Shown one piece after another: positions 1 through 7,525 of a stretch of 34,565 bases of DNA (position 1 is the first letter of the stretch; each line of letters opens with the position of its first letter). The position numbers and the translations under genes were made by a program. This DNA comes from an uncultured Bacteroidota bacterium (GTDB lineage: Bacteria > Bacteroidota > Bacteroidia > Chitinophagales > Chitinophagaceae), in the NCBI GenBank assembly GCA_903887005.1, contig CAISOH010000320.1, positions 1 through 34,565 of the forward strand, in the 5' to 3' direction. A model generated the notes under the pieces. The model was not told the DNA's origin and ran no database searches. It saw only the letters and a list, made by a program, of their open reading frames with translations.

Positions 1-116
1 ATTATATCCAACTACTAACCGACGTCAAAAAAGTGTGGATAGATGGCAAATGGTATCTCAATGAATTTACAAATGAAACAAAAAAATTAATTGACAAACT
101 GAAAATCAAACTATAA
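1..116 (+). CDS. C-terminal fragment of an unidentified protein (cut by window edge)
   Basis: An open frame enters from the left edge in phase with position 3 and runs 37 codons to a TAA at 114-116. The visible tail is lysine-rich and contains the segment VWIDGKWYLNEFTNETKK, which looks like real coding sequence rather than random reading. It is too short to assign a family. It converges with the carbonic anhydrase gene, with only 26 bases between the two stop codons. Confidence 0.45.
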   Translation, partial: YIQLLTDVKKVWIDGKWYLNEFTNETKKLIDKLKIKL

Positions 117-142
117 TACGTAAATCCTTTCCAAGTTACGGT

Positions 143-811
143 TCAATTCTCCCCGTCTTCGCTATGTTCTGATGTTATTCCGGTAAGGTCGTATATCTTC
201 TGTATTTCTTTGAGTATTTCTTTGAAATTGATATTCAGGTCTATCAAAATACCGGAATGAAGGTCGAACACCCAGCCATGCACAATAGGATAACCCTTTT
301 GCTGGTAGCATTTCTGAACGTTAGCTGTTTTTATGACATTGGTAGCCTGCTCCAGGACGTTCAGCTCCACAAGCCGGTTGTATCGTTGCTGCTGGTCTGT
401 TATGGAATCGAGTTCTGCTGCATGCATCCGGTAAACATCGCGTATGGTGCGCAGCCAGGGGTTTAATATTCCCATATCCTTGGGTATCATCGCGGCTTTC
501 ACTCCGCCACAGTTATAATGCCCGCAAACAATTATATGCTTTACATCAAGGTGTTTTACCGCGAAGTTGATAACAGACATGACATTCAGATCTGTATTAT
601 TTACAAGATTCGCCACATTGCGATGCACAAAAACATCGCCGGGTTCAAGGCCCATAATCTCATTAGCCGGAACGCGGCTGTCTGAACAGCCTATATATAA
701 ATAGTCAGGGGTTTGATCGCGTGCCAGTTTTTCGAAGAAACAGGCATCCCTGGCAACCATATCGGCCACCCACTTTTTATTATTCTGAAAAATCTGTTCG
801 TAACTAACCAT
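143..811 (-). CDS. Beta-class carbonic anhydrase
   Basis: Zinc enzyme interconverting CO2 and bicarbonate in the cytoplasm. Counting from the ATG at 809-811 (222 codons), the zinc ligands and dyad are all present: Cys42-Ser-Asp44-Ser-Arg46 in IGCSDSRVPANE and His98/Cys101 in CGHYNCGG, both diagnostic of the beta class. The frame stays open a further 22 codons upstream to 877, but that extension (MFIYRSAKILVIEVIL...) is unlike the family N-terminus, whereas the chosen start gives a normal MVSYEQIFQNNKKW beginning and a usual family length. It is transcribed away from the downstream catabolic genes. The family call is secure; the exact start is an inference. Confidence 0.93.
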   Translation of the reverse strand: MVSYEQIFQNNKKWVADMVARDACFFEKLARDQTPDYLYIGCSDSRVPANEIMGLEPGDVFVHRNVANLVNNTDLNVMSVINFAVKHLDVKHIIVCGHYNCGGVKAAMIPKDMGILNPWLRTIRDVYRMHAAELDSITDQQQRYNRLVELNVLEQATNVIKTANVQKCYQQKGYPIVHGWVFDLHSGILIDLNINFKEILKEIQKIYDLTGITSEHSEDGEN

Positions 812-899
812 ATATTCGTGGTTCGGGTGCAATATTACTTCAATTACAAGTATTTTAGCAGACCTGTAAATAAACATTTCGTAAACACGTTATATCAAC

Positions 900-907
900 T
901 ATTTTTG
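900..907 (+). promoter_or_regulatory. Putative -7 promoter element for the FAH-family gene
   Basis: TATTTTTG fits the Bacteroidota -7 consensus TAnnTTTG and lies 21 bases before the ATG at 929. No convincing -33 TTG box at ideal spacing. Confidence 0.35.
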
Positions 908-928
908 CTGCCATAAAAAATATTTTCA

Positions 929-1933
929 ATGAAATTAGTAACGTATTCTAAAAACGGTAAAGAACAATTAGCTTTTTATATAAATAATGCGCTGTATGAT
1001 ACAAATGCAGCCAATACCCAATTGCCGGGCACTATGGCTGAACTACTGAATAACTGGGAAAGCCAGATAGATGCCATGCACAAAACGGAAGAAGACATAA
1101 AAAGCGGTAAAAATACACCACTGAGCATTCCATATGCCGGAGCAAATATATTAGCGCCTGTACCCCATCCCACTTCGTGCAGGGATGGTTATGCATTTCG
1201 CCAGCATGTAGCTGCTGCACGCCGCAACAGGAAGGTGGACATGATCCCGGAATTTGACCAATACCCAATATTTTACTTTACCAATCATAATGCCATACAA
1301 GGCCCCGGCCCGATACCCTGTATGCCTGACCATTTTAAAAAGCTGGATTTTGAACTGGAGGCTGCCGTGGTAATTTGTAAAAAAGGGAGAAATATTAAAG
1401 CGCAGGATGCAGATAAATATATTGGTGGTTACATGATAATGAATGACATAAGCGCCCGGACTTTGCAGATGGAGGAAATGCTGTTGAACCTGGGACCTGC
1501 CAAGGGCAAGGATTTCAGCACGGTAATAGGCCCCATGCTGGTAACGCCTGATGAACTGGAACCATACAAAATACCAACAGCGCCAAACCATACGGGAAAC
1601 ACCTATAATCTCGCAATGAGATGCCTCGTGAATGGCATAAAGGTAAGCGAAGGCAATATGGGCGACATGGACTGGACATTCGCAGAAATAATAGAACGCT
1701 GCGCTTATGGAGCGGATATATTGCCCGGCGATGTGATAGGCAGCGGCACAGTAGGAACAGGGTGCTTCCTGGAACTGAATGGCACCGGCAAATTAAATGA
1801 TCCGAATTATAAAGAACAATGGCTGCAGGAAGGCGATGTAGTGGAAATGGAGATAGATAAGTTAGGGCACCTGACTAATACCATTGTTGCTGAACAAACT
1901 GACTGGAGCATATTGAATCTTAAAAAGAAGTAA
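929..1933 (+). CDS. Fumarylacetoacetate hydrolase family protein
   Basis: 334 residues with the FAH fold signature: the N-terminal cap region, PHPTSCRDGYAFRQHV around residue 80-95, the metal-binding stretch DFELEAAVVI (140-149), MNDISARTLQ (171-180) and GKDFSTVIGP (193-202). Family members hydrolyse C-C bonds in fumarylacetoacetate or related acylpyruvates using a divalent metal. The length and cap domain resemble bacterial enzymes of tyrosine/homogentisate breakdown, but the substrate cannot be fixed from sequence alone. Its TAA stop abuts the ATG of the hydroxyacyl-CoA dehydrogenase with no spacer (TAAATG), so the two are almost certainly cotranscribed and probably translationally coupled. 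Confidence 0.9.
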   Translation: MKLVTYSKNGKEQLAFYINNALYDTNAANTQLPGTMAELLNNWESQIDAMHKTEEDIKSGKNTPLSIPYAGANILAPVPHPTSCRDGYAFRQHVAAARRNRKVDMIPEFDQYPIFYFTNHNAIQGPGPIPCMPDHFKKLDFELEAAVVICKKGRNIKAQDADKYIGGYMIMNDISARTLQMEEMLLNLGPAKGKDFSTVIGPMLVTPDELEPYKIPTAPNHTGNTYNLAMRCLVNGIKVSEGNMGDMDWTFAEIIERCAYGADILPGDVIGSGTVGTGCFLELNGTGKLNDPNYKEQWLQEGDVVEMEIDKLGHLTNTIVAEQTDWSILNLKKK

Positions 1934-3100
1934 ATGAGCATAACCCAAAATACGATTATTGGTATAATAGGCTCGGGGGCTATGGGCATGGGTATAGCTC
2001 AGGTAGCCGCTATGGCAGGGCATGAGGTAGTATTGTATGATAATAACACAGCTGCCTTAGATAATGCGAAGAAAATCCTTACCAGAACTTTGCAAAAAAT
2101 CCAGGAAAAAGGAAAAATAATTTCTGCACATGAAATTCTTCAACGGTTTTCGTTTGCAAATAATATTGTAGAATTTGCTAATTGCGGTCTGGTTATTGAA
2201 GCGGTGGTAGAAAACCTGGAAGTTAAAAAATCGCTTTTTGCAGAGGTGGAAATTATAGTGAGCAATGATTGCCTGCTGGCGAGCAATACCTCATCATTAT
2301 CTATTACCTCAATTGCTGCTGCCTGTAAAAATCCCGCACGTGTACTGGGGCTGCATTTTTTTAATCCTGCTCCACTAATGGCGCTGGTGGAAATTATACC
2401 GGCAATACAAACGGATGCGGATCTGCTGCCTTCAGCAAAAGAATTAATGCAGCAATGGGGGAAAATACCTGTAATAGCTAAAGATACTCCCGGTTTTATT
2501 GTGAACAGAGTGGCACGCCCTTTTTATGGAGAGGCCATACGAATTTATGAAGAGGGGTTTGCCGATATTGCTACCATAGACTGGGCTATGACAGAAATCG
2601 GAGGCTTTCGTATGGGGCCGTTTACCCTTATGGATTATATAGGGCATGATGTGAATTATGTTGTTACAGAAACAGTTTTTCAATCTTTCTATTACGATCC
2701 GCGATACAAACCTTCGTTATCGCAAAAAAGATTGGTTGAAGCCGGATGGCTGGGCCGCAAAAGCGGTATGGGCTTTTATAGTTATGCGGAAGGTGTTACA
2801 ATGCCGCTACCCAATAAAGATATCATATTGGGAACACAAATATTTGAACGTATCCTTGCAATGCTTATAAATGAGGCCGTGGATGCACTATATTTGAAAG
2901 TTGCTTCAACTATTGATCTGGAAACAGCTATGACCAGGGGAGTGAACTATCCTAAGGGGTTATTGCAATGGTGTGATGAGTGGGGAGCCGATAAATGCCT
3001 CGAAAAATTAGACAAAATGTACCATGAATATCATGAGGACAGGTACAGGGCAAGTGCATTATTAAGAAAACAGTCTATTGGAAATAAAAAATTTGTTTAA
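1934..3100 (+). CDS. 3-hydroxyacyl-CoA dehydrogenase (PaaC/PaaH-like, two C-terminal domains)
   Basis: NAD-dependent oxidation of a 3-hydroxyacyl-CoA. The Rossmann glycine motif GSGAMGMGIA (residues 13-22) opens the protein; SNTSSLSI and GLHFFNPAPLM carry the catalytic region with the active His; the dehydrogenase C-terminal domain follows (GPFTLMDYIGHDV, GRKSGMGFY), then a second copy of that helical domain (LINEAVDALYLKVAS ... GVNYPKGLLQW). At 388 residues it is about 100 longer than the single-domain 3-hydroxybutyryl-CoA dehydrogenases, matching the layout of phenylacetate-pathway enzymes. It directly follows the FAH-family gene and lies 1 kb before a PaaY-like gene, which supports an aromatic or beta-oxidation-like catabolic role. 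Confidence 0.9.
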   Translation: MSITQNTIIGIIGSGAMGMGIAQVAAMAGHEVVLYDNNTAALDNAKKILTRTLQKIQEKGKIISAHEILQRFSFANNIVEFANCGLVIEAVVENLEVKKSLFAEVEIIVSNDCLLASNTSSLSITSIAAACKNPARVLGLHFFNPAPLMALVEIIPAIQTDADLLPSAKELMQQWGKIPVIAKDTPGFIVNRVARPFYGEAIRIYEEGFADIATIDWAMTEIGGFRMGPFTLMDYIGHDVNYVVTETVFQSFYYDPRYKPSLSQKRLVEAGWLGRKSGMGFYSYAEGVTMPLPNKDIILGTQIFERILAMLINEAVDALYLKVASTIDLETAMTRGVNYPKGLLQWCDEWGADKCLEKLDKMYHEYHEDRYRASALLRKQSIGNKKFV

Positions 3101-3109
3101 TTTTCGGAA

Positions 3110-3802
3110 ATGAAACGGATAATACTATTTGCTTTTTTGTCTTTTTTAGCCATCCGGGGCTTAGCCCAGACTAATACTTTCATTGGTGTTTATGGTGGAG
3201 GCGGGCTATCTACGAGGTATAATTACGATGTCGCAATTTCGGGCGGAGTTGATTTTGTTAAAGGATTATTCCACCGTACCGGCCTGGGTTTTAACCTGTT
3301 TTATCAAACTTATGGAATGGAATACGATAATGAACAATATTCAGTGAAACATGGCGGAGGTAATGCCGGTGTTGTGGTGTTGAATCAAAGTTCTTATATA
3401 TTTTTCGCGCCTAAATTCGATTATGGAATGGGCAGAAGGGAGAATATACATTTTTATGTAAATGCCGGCGTAGGATATAATATGAGCGGCACAGAGACTA
3501 TGCGTAAGTGGGATAAAAGCAATGGATCCGGTTATGGCAATTATGATAGCCTGATAAATACTACAACCAATATTAATAAGCTGGTTATGCGTGTAGGCGT
3601 TGGTTTTACAGAATATTTATTCACATCCCGTACGTGGCGCTTTACAGTTACCGAAGAATTTGGATTTATTAATAAAAGCCTTAGTACAACAAGCGATTTT
3701 TTAAATCCCTCCAGAACTCAGTATAGCCCGCGCGATTTAAAACCTACCCTTTTTTCTTTGCAAATAGGTATGACGCATATTCATTTTCCAAAGGCCAGGT
3801 AA
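3110..3802 (+). CDS. Exported outer-membrane beta-barrel protein
   Basis: 230 residues beginning with a clear signal peptide (MKRIILFAFLSFLAIRGLAQ, cleavage expected after AQ). The rest alternates polar and aromatic residues in short strands separated by glycine-rich turns (FIGVYGGGGLST, FHRTGLGFNLFYQTYG, VNAGVGYNMSG, MRVGVGFTEYLF, FSLQIGMTHIHF), and ends close to a terminal beta-strand, as in porin-like small barrels. It starts 9 bases after the dehydrogenase stop, so it may be the last gene of that operon. No substrate can be named. Confidence 0.7.
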   Translation: MKRIILFAFLSFLAIRGLAQTNTFIGVYGGGGLSTRYNYDVAISGGVDFVKGLFHRTGLGFNLFYQTYGMEYDNEQYSVKHGGGNAGVVVLNQSSYIFFAPKFDYGMGRRENIHFYVNAGVGYNMSGTETMRKWDKSNGSGYGNYDSLINTTTNINKLVMRVGVGFTEYLFTSRTWRFTVTEEFGFINKSLSTTSDFLNPSRTQYSPRDLKPTLFSLQIGMTHIHFPKAR

Positions 3803-3840
3803 ATAATATTCAGTAAGTAAAATATTATTCCTGGCTTTCA
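3794..3840 (+). terminator. Probable terminator of the FAH-dehydrogenase-barrel operon
   Basis: A stem overlapping the barrel gene stop codon: GCCAGG plus AATAATATT (3794-3810, with a 2-base bulge) pairs with AATATTATT plus CCTGGC (3821-3835), ten-base loop, followed by a T-rich stretch. AT-rich inner stem makes it weaker than the terminator near 4.75 kb. Confidence 0.45.
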
Positions 3841-4082
3841 GTTTTCAGAATGATACTTATGGTTTGTTTAATAGCAAAGCTAAGAACCATTTCCTATTAA
3901 GGAAGGATAACAATGTTCCAAAGCCAATACCAGCGTGATTTTATGTCGGTAATTTTACCTGAAATTTTTCAACGTTGCGGAGACTGGATAAAACCTAAAT
4001 GAAACACATCACCTCTTACAATAACCGTCATTCTGCTTGTCAACGTTCCTAACCGGAAGCGCCCATTTATTATTTTTCTTTT

Positions 4083-4090
4083 TACATTTG
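4083..4090 (+). promoter_or_regulatory. Putative -7 element placed for a leaderless transcript
   Basis: TACATTTG matches TAnnTTTG exactly and ends four bases before the ATG at 4095. Since transcription would begin only a few bases beyond the box, the mRNA would start at or next to the initiation codon. The same spacing recurs before the genes at 6072, 10297 and 27345. Confidence 0.5.
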
Positions 4091-4094
4091 ATTT

Positions 4095-4706
4095 ATGTTT
4101 TACTCATTCAAAGGTTTTATCCCGGTTGTTCATCCTTCCGCTTTTGTACATCCGCTTGCTGCCATTACAGGAAATGTTGTAATAGGTAAGGATGTTTATG
4201 TGGGGCCGGGAGCGGCTATCCGCGGTGACTGGGGATGTATTGTAATAGAAGATGGTTGTAATGTGCAGGAAAACTGTACGATACACATGTTTCCTGGCAC
4301 AACAGTGACTTTGAAGGAGGGTGCGCATATAGGACATGGGGCGATTGTACATGGGGCTAATATTGGCCGCAATGTATTAATAGGAATGAACTCAGTTTTG
4401 ATGGACGAAGCAGAGATTGGTGATGAATGTATTATTGGAGCTATGACTTTTATAAATTCTAAAACAATAATTCCGCCAAGGAGCCTGGTAGCAGGTATTC
4501 CCGGTAAAATTATAAAAGAGGTAAGTGATGAAATGATAGCCTGGAAAACAAAAGGTACACGTTTATATCAAATGCTGCCTAAAGATTGTCATGAAAGTCT
4601 TGTTGCATGTAACCCACTTCATGAGCTTCCAGCAAACAGGCCAAAACAGGAAACATTGTATAGTACATGGGAAGAGATAAAGAATAATAAACTAAAAGGG
4701 AAATAA
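4095..4706 (+). CDS. paaY: PaaY-like hexapeptide-repeat (gamma-carbonic-anhydrase fold) protein
   Basis: 203 residues of left-handed beta-helix: repeated [LIV]-G-x4 rungs such as ITGNVVIGKDVYVGPGAAI, VIEDGCNVQENCTIH, LKEGAHIGHGAIVHG, IGRNVLIGMNSVLM and IPPRSLVAGIPGKII. The histidines in CTIHMFPG and IGHGAIVHGA sit where gamma-class carbonic anhydrases bind metal. The helical C-terminal tail with LYQMLPKDCHESLVACNPL is characteristic of the PaaY/CaiE group, where PaaY is a thioesterase accessory to phenylacetate degradation. A 292-base gap and its own promoter-like box separate it from the dehydrogenase operon. The symbol is by family resemblance; no other paa gene apart from the dehydrogenase is visible here. 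Confidence 0.8.
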   Translation: MFYSFKGFIPVVHPSAFVHPLAAITGNVVIGKDVYVGPGAAIRGDWGCIVIEDGCNVQENCTIHMFPGTTVTLKEGAHIGHGAIVHGANIGRNVLIGMNSVLMDEAEIGDECIIGAMTFINSKTIIPPRSLVAGIPGKIIKEVSDEMIAWKTKGTRLYQMLPKDCHESLVACNPLHELPANRPKQETLYSTWEEIKNNKLKGK

Positions 4707-4727
4707 CCGACTTTAAGCTTTCAGTTA

Positions 4728-4760
4728 ATAAAATAGCCCCGAAATACGGGGCTATTTTAT
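4728..4760. terminator. Strong bidirectional terminator between paaY-like gene and ArsR-like gene
   Basis: Perfect 14-bp stem ATAAAATAGCCCCG / CGGGGCTATTTTAT with a 5-base loop (4742-4746). The outer A/T tracts give a U-run on whichever strand is transcribed, so it can end both convergent genes. Confidence 0.88.
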
Positions 4761-4780
4761 GAGGCCTTCATAACTATTGA

Positions 4781-5149
4781 TTAGCCGTTAGCTTCTTCAG
4801 AGTGTACCAGTTCGTTTACGAACTTAGCAACTGCTGCAATACGCGCATGATTTAACGCATAGTGAATAAACTTACCATCACGCTCAGTGATCACGATGTT
4901 TGCACGGCGCAGAATAGCGAGATGTTGAGACGCAACAGATTGCTCCAAACGCAATTTTACATAAATGTCTGTAACATTCATGCGCTTGTTTTCTTCGAGC
5001 AACTTAACAATCTGCTGACGCAGTTTGTGGTTGATGGCCCTCAAAGTCATAGCCGCATTTTTTACAGCTACATAATCTAATTTGATTTGTTCGCTAGAAC
5101 CTTCGCTTTTCCGAATTACCAGAGTGTTTGCTGATACAGTCGTTTCCAT
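4781..5149 (-). CDS. ArsR-type winged-helix transcriptional regulator
   Basis: 122 residues. The central part (about residues 28-110) is a winged helix typical of ArsR: LRAINHKLRQQIVKLLEENKR-type first helix, MNVTDIYVKLRLEQSVASQHL as helix-turn-helix with the recognition helix SVASQHLAILRRANIV, then the wing DGKFIHYALN. There is no CxC-type metal-sensing motif in the recognition helix, so metal sensing is not indicated. It stands alone between a terminator and an unusually AT-rich 200-base upstream region, so it may regulate itself or distant genes. Target unknown. Confidence 0.82.
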   Translation of the reverse strand: METTVSANTLVIRKSEGSSEQIKLDYVAVKNAAMTLRAINHKLRQQIVKLLEENKRMNVTDIYVKLRLEQSVASQHLAILRRANIVITERDGKFIHYALNHARIAAVAKFVNELVHSEEANG

Positions 5150-5236
5150 TAATTTAAATTTTACGATGTTAATTGATTAAAAAAAATTGTTATTGTTTTT
5201 ATATGCCTCTTTGATATAAACCATTGAAGTGGGCTG

Positions 5237-5244
5237 CAAACATA
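5237..5244 (-). promoter_or_regulatory. Putative -7 element upstream of the ArsR-like gene
   Basis: The minus strand reads TATGTTTG, an exact TAnnTTTG match, 87 bases before the start codon. It implies a long, very AT-rich 5' leader. No clear -33 box. Confidence 0.3.
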
Positions 5245-5350
5245 CTCAATTAAAGCGATATGTAGGGCATAATATTTTAAAAAAAAGTTAACGCTGCGTT
5301 AAAGTATAAAAAATAAATTGATAATAATGATATAATATCCTGAAAACCAA

Positions 5351-6022
5351 TTATTTATGAGTATAAACTTGTTTTAGATAAAATGGTTCAGCAGAGGAAA
5401 ATTTTACAATATTATTACTCTTATACTTATTATATGCAAAAAATGCCCATGATCTGAGGTCTGTTTTTATGTTAGTGTCAATATGTAAATTATTGATTAA
5501 AATTTTATTAATTACAGTTACGGGTGCATTACTTAAAATATATGTATTTTCTTTTTTCTCTACAAAACTTTGAAGTTGGTCTTCTATTATATGCTGCGGA
5601 GGCACTATGCAAATAAAATCTTTATCGTAAATGCTAATAAAATATTCCTTTTCCCGGGCAGTTAGTAATGATATATACTTATCGTATTGACTACCATGTT
5701 CGCTATATACCTGGTAAGCTAAAAGAGTAAGCCTGTTATCAAGTATCAAAGGCTTGTTGAGTGCGTAACACAGGCCTTTTGCGGTAGCCATACCTATTCT
5801 TAACCCGGTATAAGAACCGGGGCCTCCGCAAACAACAATACCGCATAATTCTTTAAATGATATTTTTACATCTGCCAGCACATCATGTATCATATTGTTT
5901 ATAGTACTTGCATGATTACGAGTTTCTTCGTTAGTACGGTAAGCCAATATTACACCATTGCATCCAATAGCGATAGTCCCGGAATCAGCAGAAGTATCTA
6001 TGTGTAACAGGTATTTTGTCAT
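5351..6022 (-). CDS. tsaB: tRNA threonylcarbamoyladenosine biosynthesis protein TsaB
   Basis: 223 residues of the YeaZ/TsaB family, an ASKHA-fold partner of TsaD in making t6A37 in ANN-decoding tRNAs. The N-terminus LLHIDTSADSGTIAI (Asp9-Thr10) is the first ASKHA motif, and GGPGSYTGLRIG (66-77) is the family hallmark, followed by MATAKGLCYAL. The C-terminal half is divergent and AT-rich, ending AEPFYLKQVYTHK in the usual TsaB manner (EPxYL). It diverges from ridA over 49 bases that carry -7-like boxes for both genes. Confidence 0.9.
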   Translation of the reverse strand: MTKYLLHIDTSADSGTIAIGCNGVILAYRTNEETRNHASTINNMIHDVLADVKISFKELCGIVVCGGPGSYTGLRIGMATAKGLCYALNKPLILDNRLTLLAYQVYSEHGSQYDKYISLLTAREKEYFISIYDKDFICIVPPQHIIEDQLQSFVEKKENTYILSNAPVTVINKILINNLHIDTNIKTDLRSWAFFAYNKYKSNNIVKFSSAEPFYLKQVYTHK

Positions 6023-6029
6023 CTGTGTG

Positions 6030-6037
6030 CAAATATA
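6030..6037 (-). promoter_or_regulatory. Putative -7 element of tsaB
   Basis: Minus strand reads TATATTTG (TAnnTTTG) seven bases before the tsaB ATG, implying a nearly absent leader. Confidence 0.42.
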
Positions 6038-6059
6038 ATTGCATTTTGTAAGCTTGTAT

Positions 6060-6067
6060 TACATTTG
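6060..6067 (+). promoter_or_regulatory. Putative -7 element of ridA, leaderless spacing
   Basis: TACATTTG ends four bases before the ridA ATG at 6072. A TTG at 6039-6041 lies 18 bases upstream of the box, close to the expected -33 spacing, making this the best supported promoter in the window. Confidence 0.55.
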
Positions 6068-6071
6068 AGGC

Positions 6072-6452
6072 ATGGAAAAAAAAATCGTACGTACAGACAA
6101 TGCGCCGGCGCCAATAGGGCCATATAATCAGGCGGTGCAATATGGTGATATGCTATTTATATCAGGCCAGATCGCCTTAGATCCCCAAACAGGGCAATTG
6201 GTACAAGATGATATTCAATCTGAAACACAACAGGTAATGAATAATCTGAAAGCCATATTAGATAAAGCAGGAATGGATTTTAGCAATGTAATAAAAAGCA
6301 CAATTTTCCTGATGGATATGGGACAATTCGCCCTGGTAAATGAAGTGTATGGGAGCTATTTTGGTGATGGCGCCCCGGCCCGTGAAACAGTCCAGGTATC
6401 TGGTTTGCCAAAAGGAGTGAAAGTGGAAATAAGTATGATAGCAGGAAAATAA
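6072..6452 (+). CDS. ridA: RidA family enamine/imine deaminase
   Basis: 126 residues, full length for the YjgF/YER057c/UK114 family, which hydrolyses reactive 2-aminoacrylate-type enamines and protects PLP enzymes. Family motifs are all present: APAPIGPYNQAVQ near the start, LFISGQIALDPQTGQLV, the NLKAILDKAGMDFSNVIKSTIFL helix-strand, and the C-terminal APARETVQVSGLPKGVKVEISMIA with the Arg that binds the substrate carboxylate. Divergent from tsaB and followed after 49 bases by the Xre/RES module. Confidence 0.94.
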   Translation: MEKKIVRTDNAPAPIGPYNQAVQYGDMLFISGQIALDPQTGQLVQDDIQSETQQVMNNLKAILDKAGMDFSNVIKSTIFLMDMGQFALVNEVYGSYFGDGAPARETVQVSGLPKGVKVEISMIAGK

Positions 6453-6501
6453 ATTTGGAAAACCGGACAAATGACCGTAACTTGTGGACAAATTGCAAGT
6501 T

Positions 6502-7059
6502 ATGGCAAACAAGCAAATAATAAAAGGTAAAACAAAAAAGTCATCTGCATACGATACAACAGAAGAAGATAACTTAAGCAACATTGTATCGGAACCCTTT
6601 GAACCATACGGATATGTACAAGATCCGATGGCCGTTCGTAGCATAGTATTGATGGGTATGGAAGGGAAGCGGGATTTCGCACACATAAAAAATGAAAACG
6701 ATTTTATTAATGTAATAAGAACCGGCATCCCCAAGCAGGCAATGACACACCTAATGGAAGTCGCGGATATTTCATTAAATGAAATGGCATCCATCATACA
6801 TACATCAGACCGGACATTACGCAGATACACCCCGCAGCAAAAACTATCACAGGAACAATCTGAACGTATGATAGAAATGGCACGGCTGTACAGCAGGGGC
6901 GAAGAAGTATTTGGTACAATGGAAAAATTCAGGAAATGGATGGATAGCGTATTGCTACCTTTTGGAAACAAGAAACCTAAAGAATTCTTAGATACTTCTC
7001 TTGGTATAGGAATGATATTAGATGAACTGGGCAGAATTGAACATGGAATATTAGCCTGA
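6502..7059 (+). CDS. Xre/MbcA/ParS-type antitoxin of a RES toxin
   Basis: 185 residues from the ATG at 6502; an in-frame GTG at 6484 would add six residues but sits on a TAACTTGT near-match to the promoter consensus, so the ATG is preferred. The middle (about 85-110) is a degenerate Xre-like helix-turn-helix (VADISLNEMASIIHTSDRTL), and the C-terminus FRKWMDSVLLPFGNKKPKEFL... LGRIEHGI is the MbcA/ParS/Xre antitoxin toxin-binding domain (formerly DUF2384). Its TGA overlaps the ATG of the RES gene by one base (TGATG), the usual coupling of this type II module. It is expected to bind the toxin and repress its own promoter. Confidence 0.88.
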   Translation: MANKQIIKGKTKKSSAYDTTEEDNLSNIVSEPFEPYGYVQDPMAVRSIVLMGMEGKRDFAHIKNENDFINVIRTGIPKQAMTHLMEVADISLNEMASIIHTSDRTLRRYTPQQKLSQEQSERMIEMARLYSRGEEVFGTMEKFRKWMDSVLLPFGNKKPKEFLDTSLGIGMILDELGRIEHGILA

Positions 7060-7514
7060 TGATTGTTTACCGGATAAGTGATTGCAGATACGTTAAAGAC
7101 CTTTCGGGCAGAGGTTCAGCATTGTATGGCGGACGCTGGAACAATAAAGATACTTATATTGTTTATACTGCACAAAGCCGCGCACTAGCTTTATTGGAAG
7201 CTGTAGTGCATATAGGCAAAGTGCCTGCATCAGGATATTGCATGGCGACAATTGATATTCCTGGGGACAGCATACAATCATTTCCATTAGAGAAATTACC
7301 CGCCGACTGGACAACAAATCCATCACCTGATTATCTGAAAGTAATCGGGGATCATTTTATCAGGTCAAACAAATATCTCGCACTTGAAATACCTTCTGCC
7401 CTCATGATGGAGGAGCATAACTATTTGTTAAACCCTGATCATCCGGCATTTGGTAAAGTAAAAATTATCAGCCAAAGGGCCATAAAGGTTGATGAACGAT
7501 TGTTCCCATCATAG
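7059..7514 (+). CDS. RES domain toxin (NAD-degrading family)
   Basis: 151 residues made almost wholly of a RES domain. The three name-giving residues can be placed: Arg26 in GGRWN, Glu47 in ALALLEAVVH and Ser113 in LEIPSAL. Characterised RES toxins destroy NAD+ and arrest growth until neutralised by their Xre-type antitoxin. The gene overlaps the antitoxin stop by one base and ends 11 bases from the convergent glnS stop. All core residues look intact, so it should be a functional toxin; activity is inferred from the family. Confidence 0.9.
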   Translation: MIVYRISDCRYVKDLSGRGSALYGGRWNNKDTYIVYTAQSRALALLEAVVHIGKVPASGYCMATIDIPGDSIQSFPLEKLPADWTTNPSPDYLKVIGDHFIRSNKYLALEIPSALMMEEHNYLLNPDHPAFGKVKIISQRAIKVDERLFPS

Positions 7515-7525
7515 CATTCATATTA

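Noticed and set aside
811-877. Extended N-terminus of the carbonic anhydrase
   Set aside because: The added 22 residues do not match the family and run into the divergent promoter region.
4728-4760. Hairpin as a regulatory operator of the ArsR-like gene
   Set aside because: It lies downstream of that gene's stop, between convergent genes, with A/T tracts on both sides: a bidirectional terminator explains it better.
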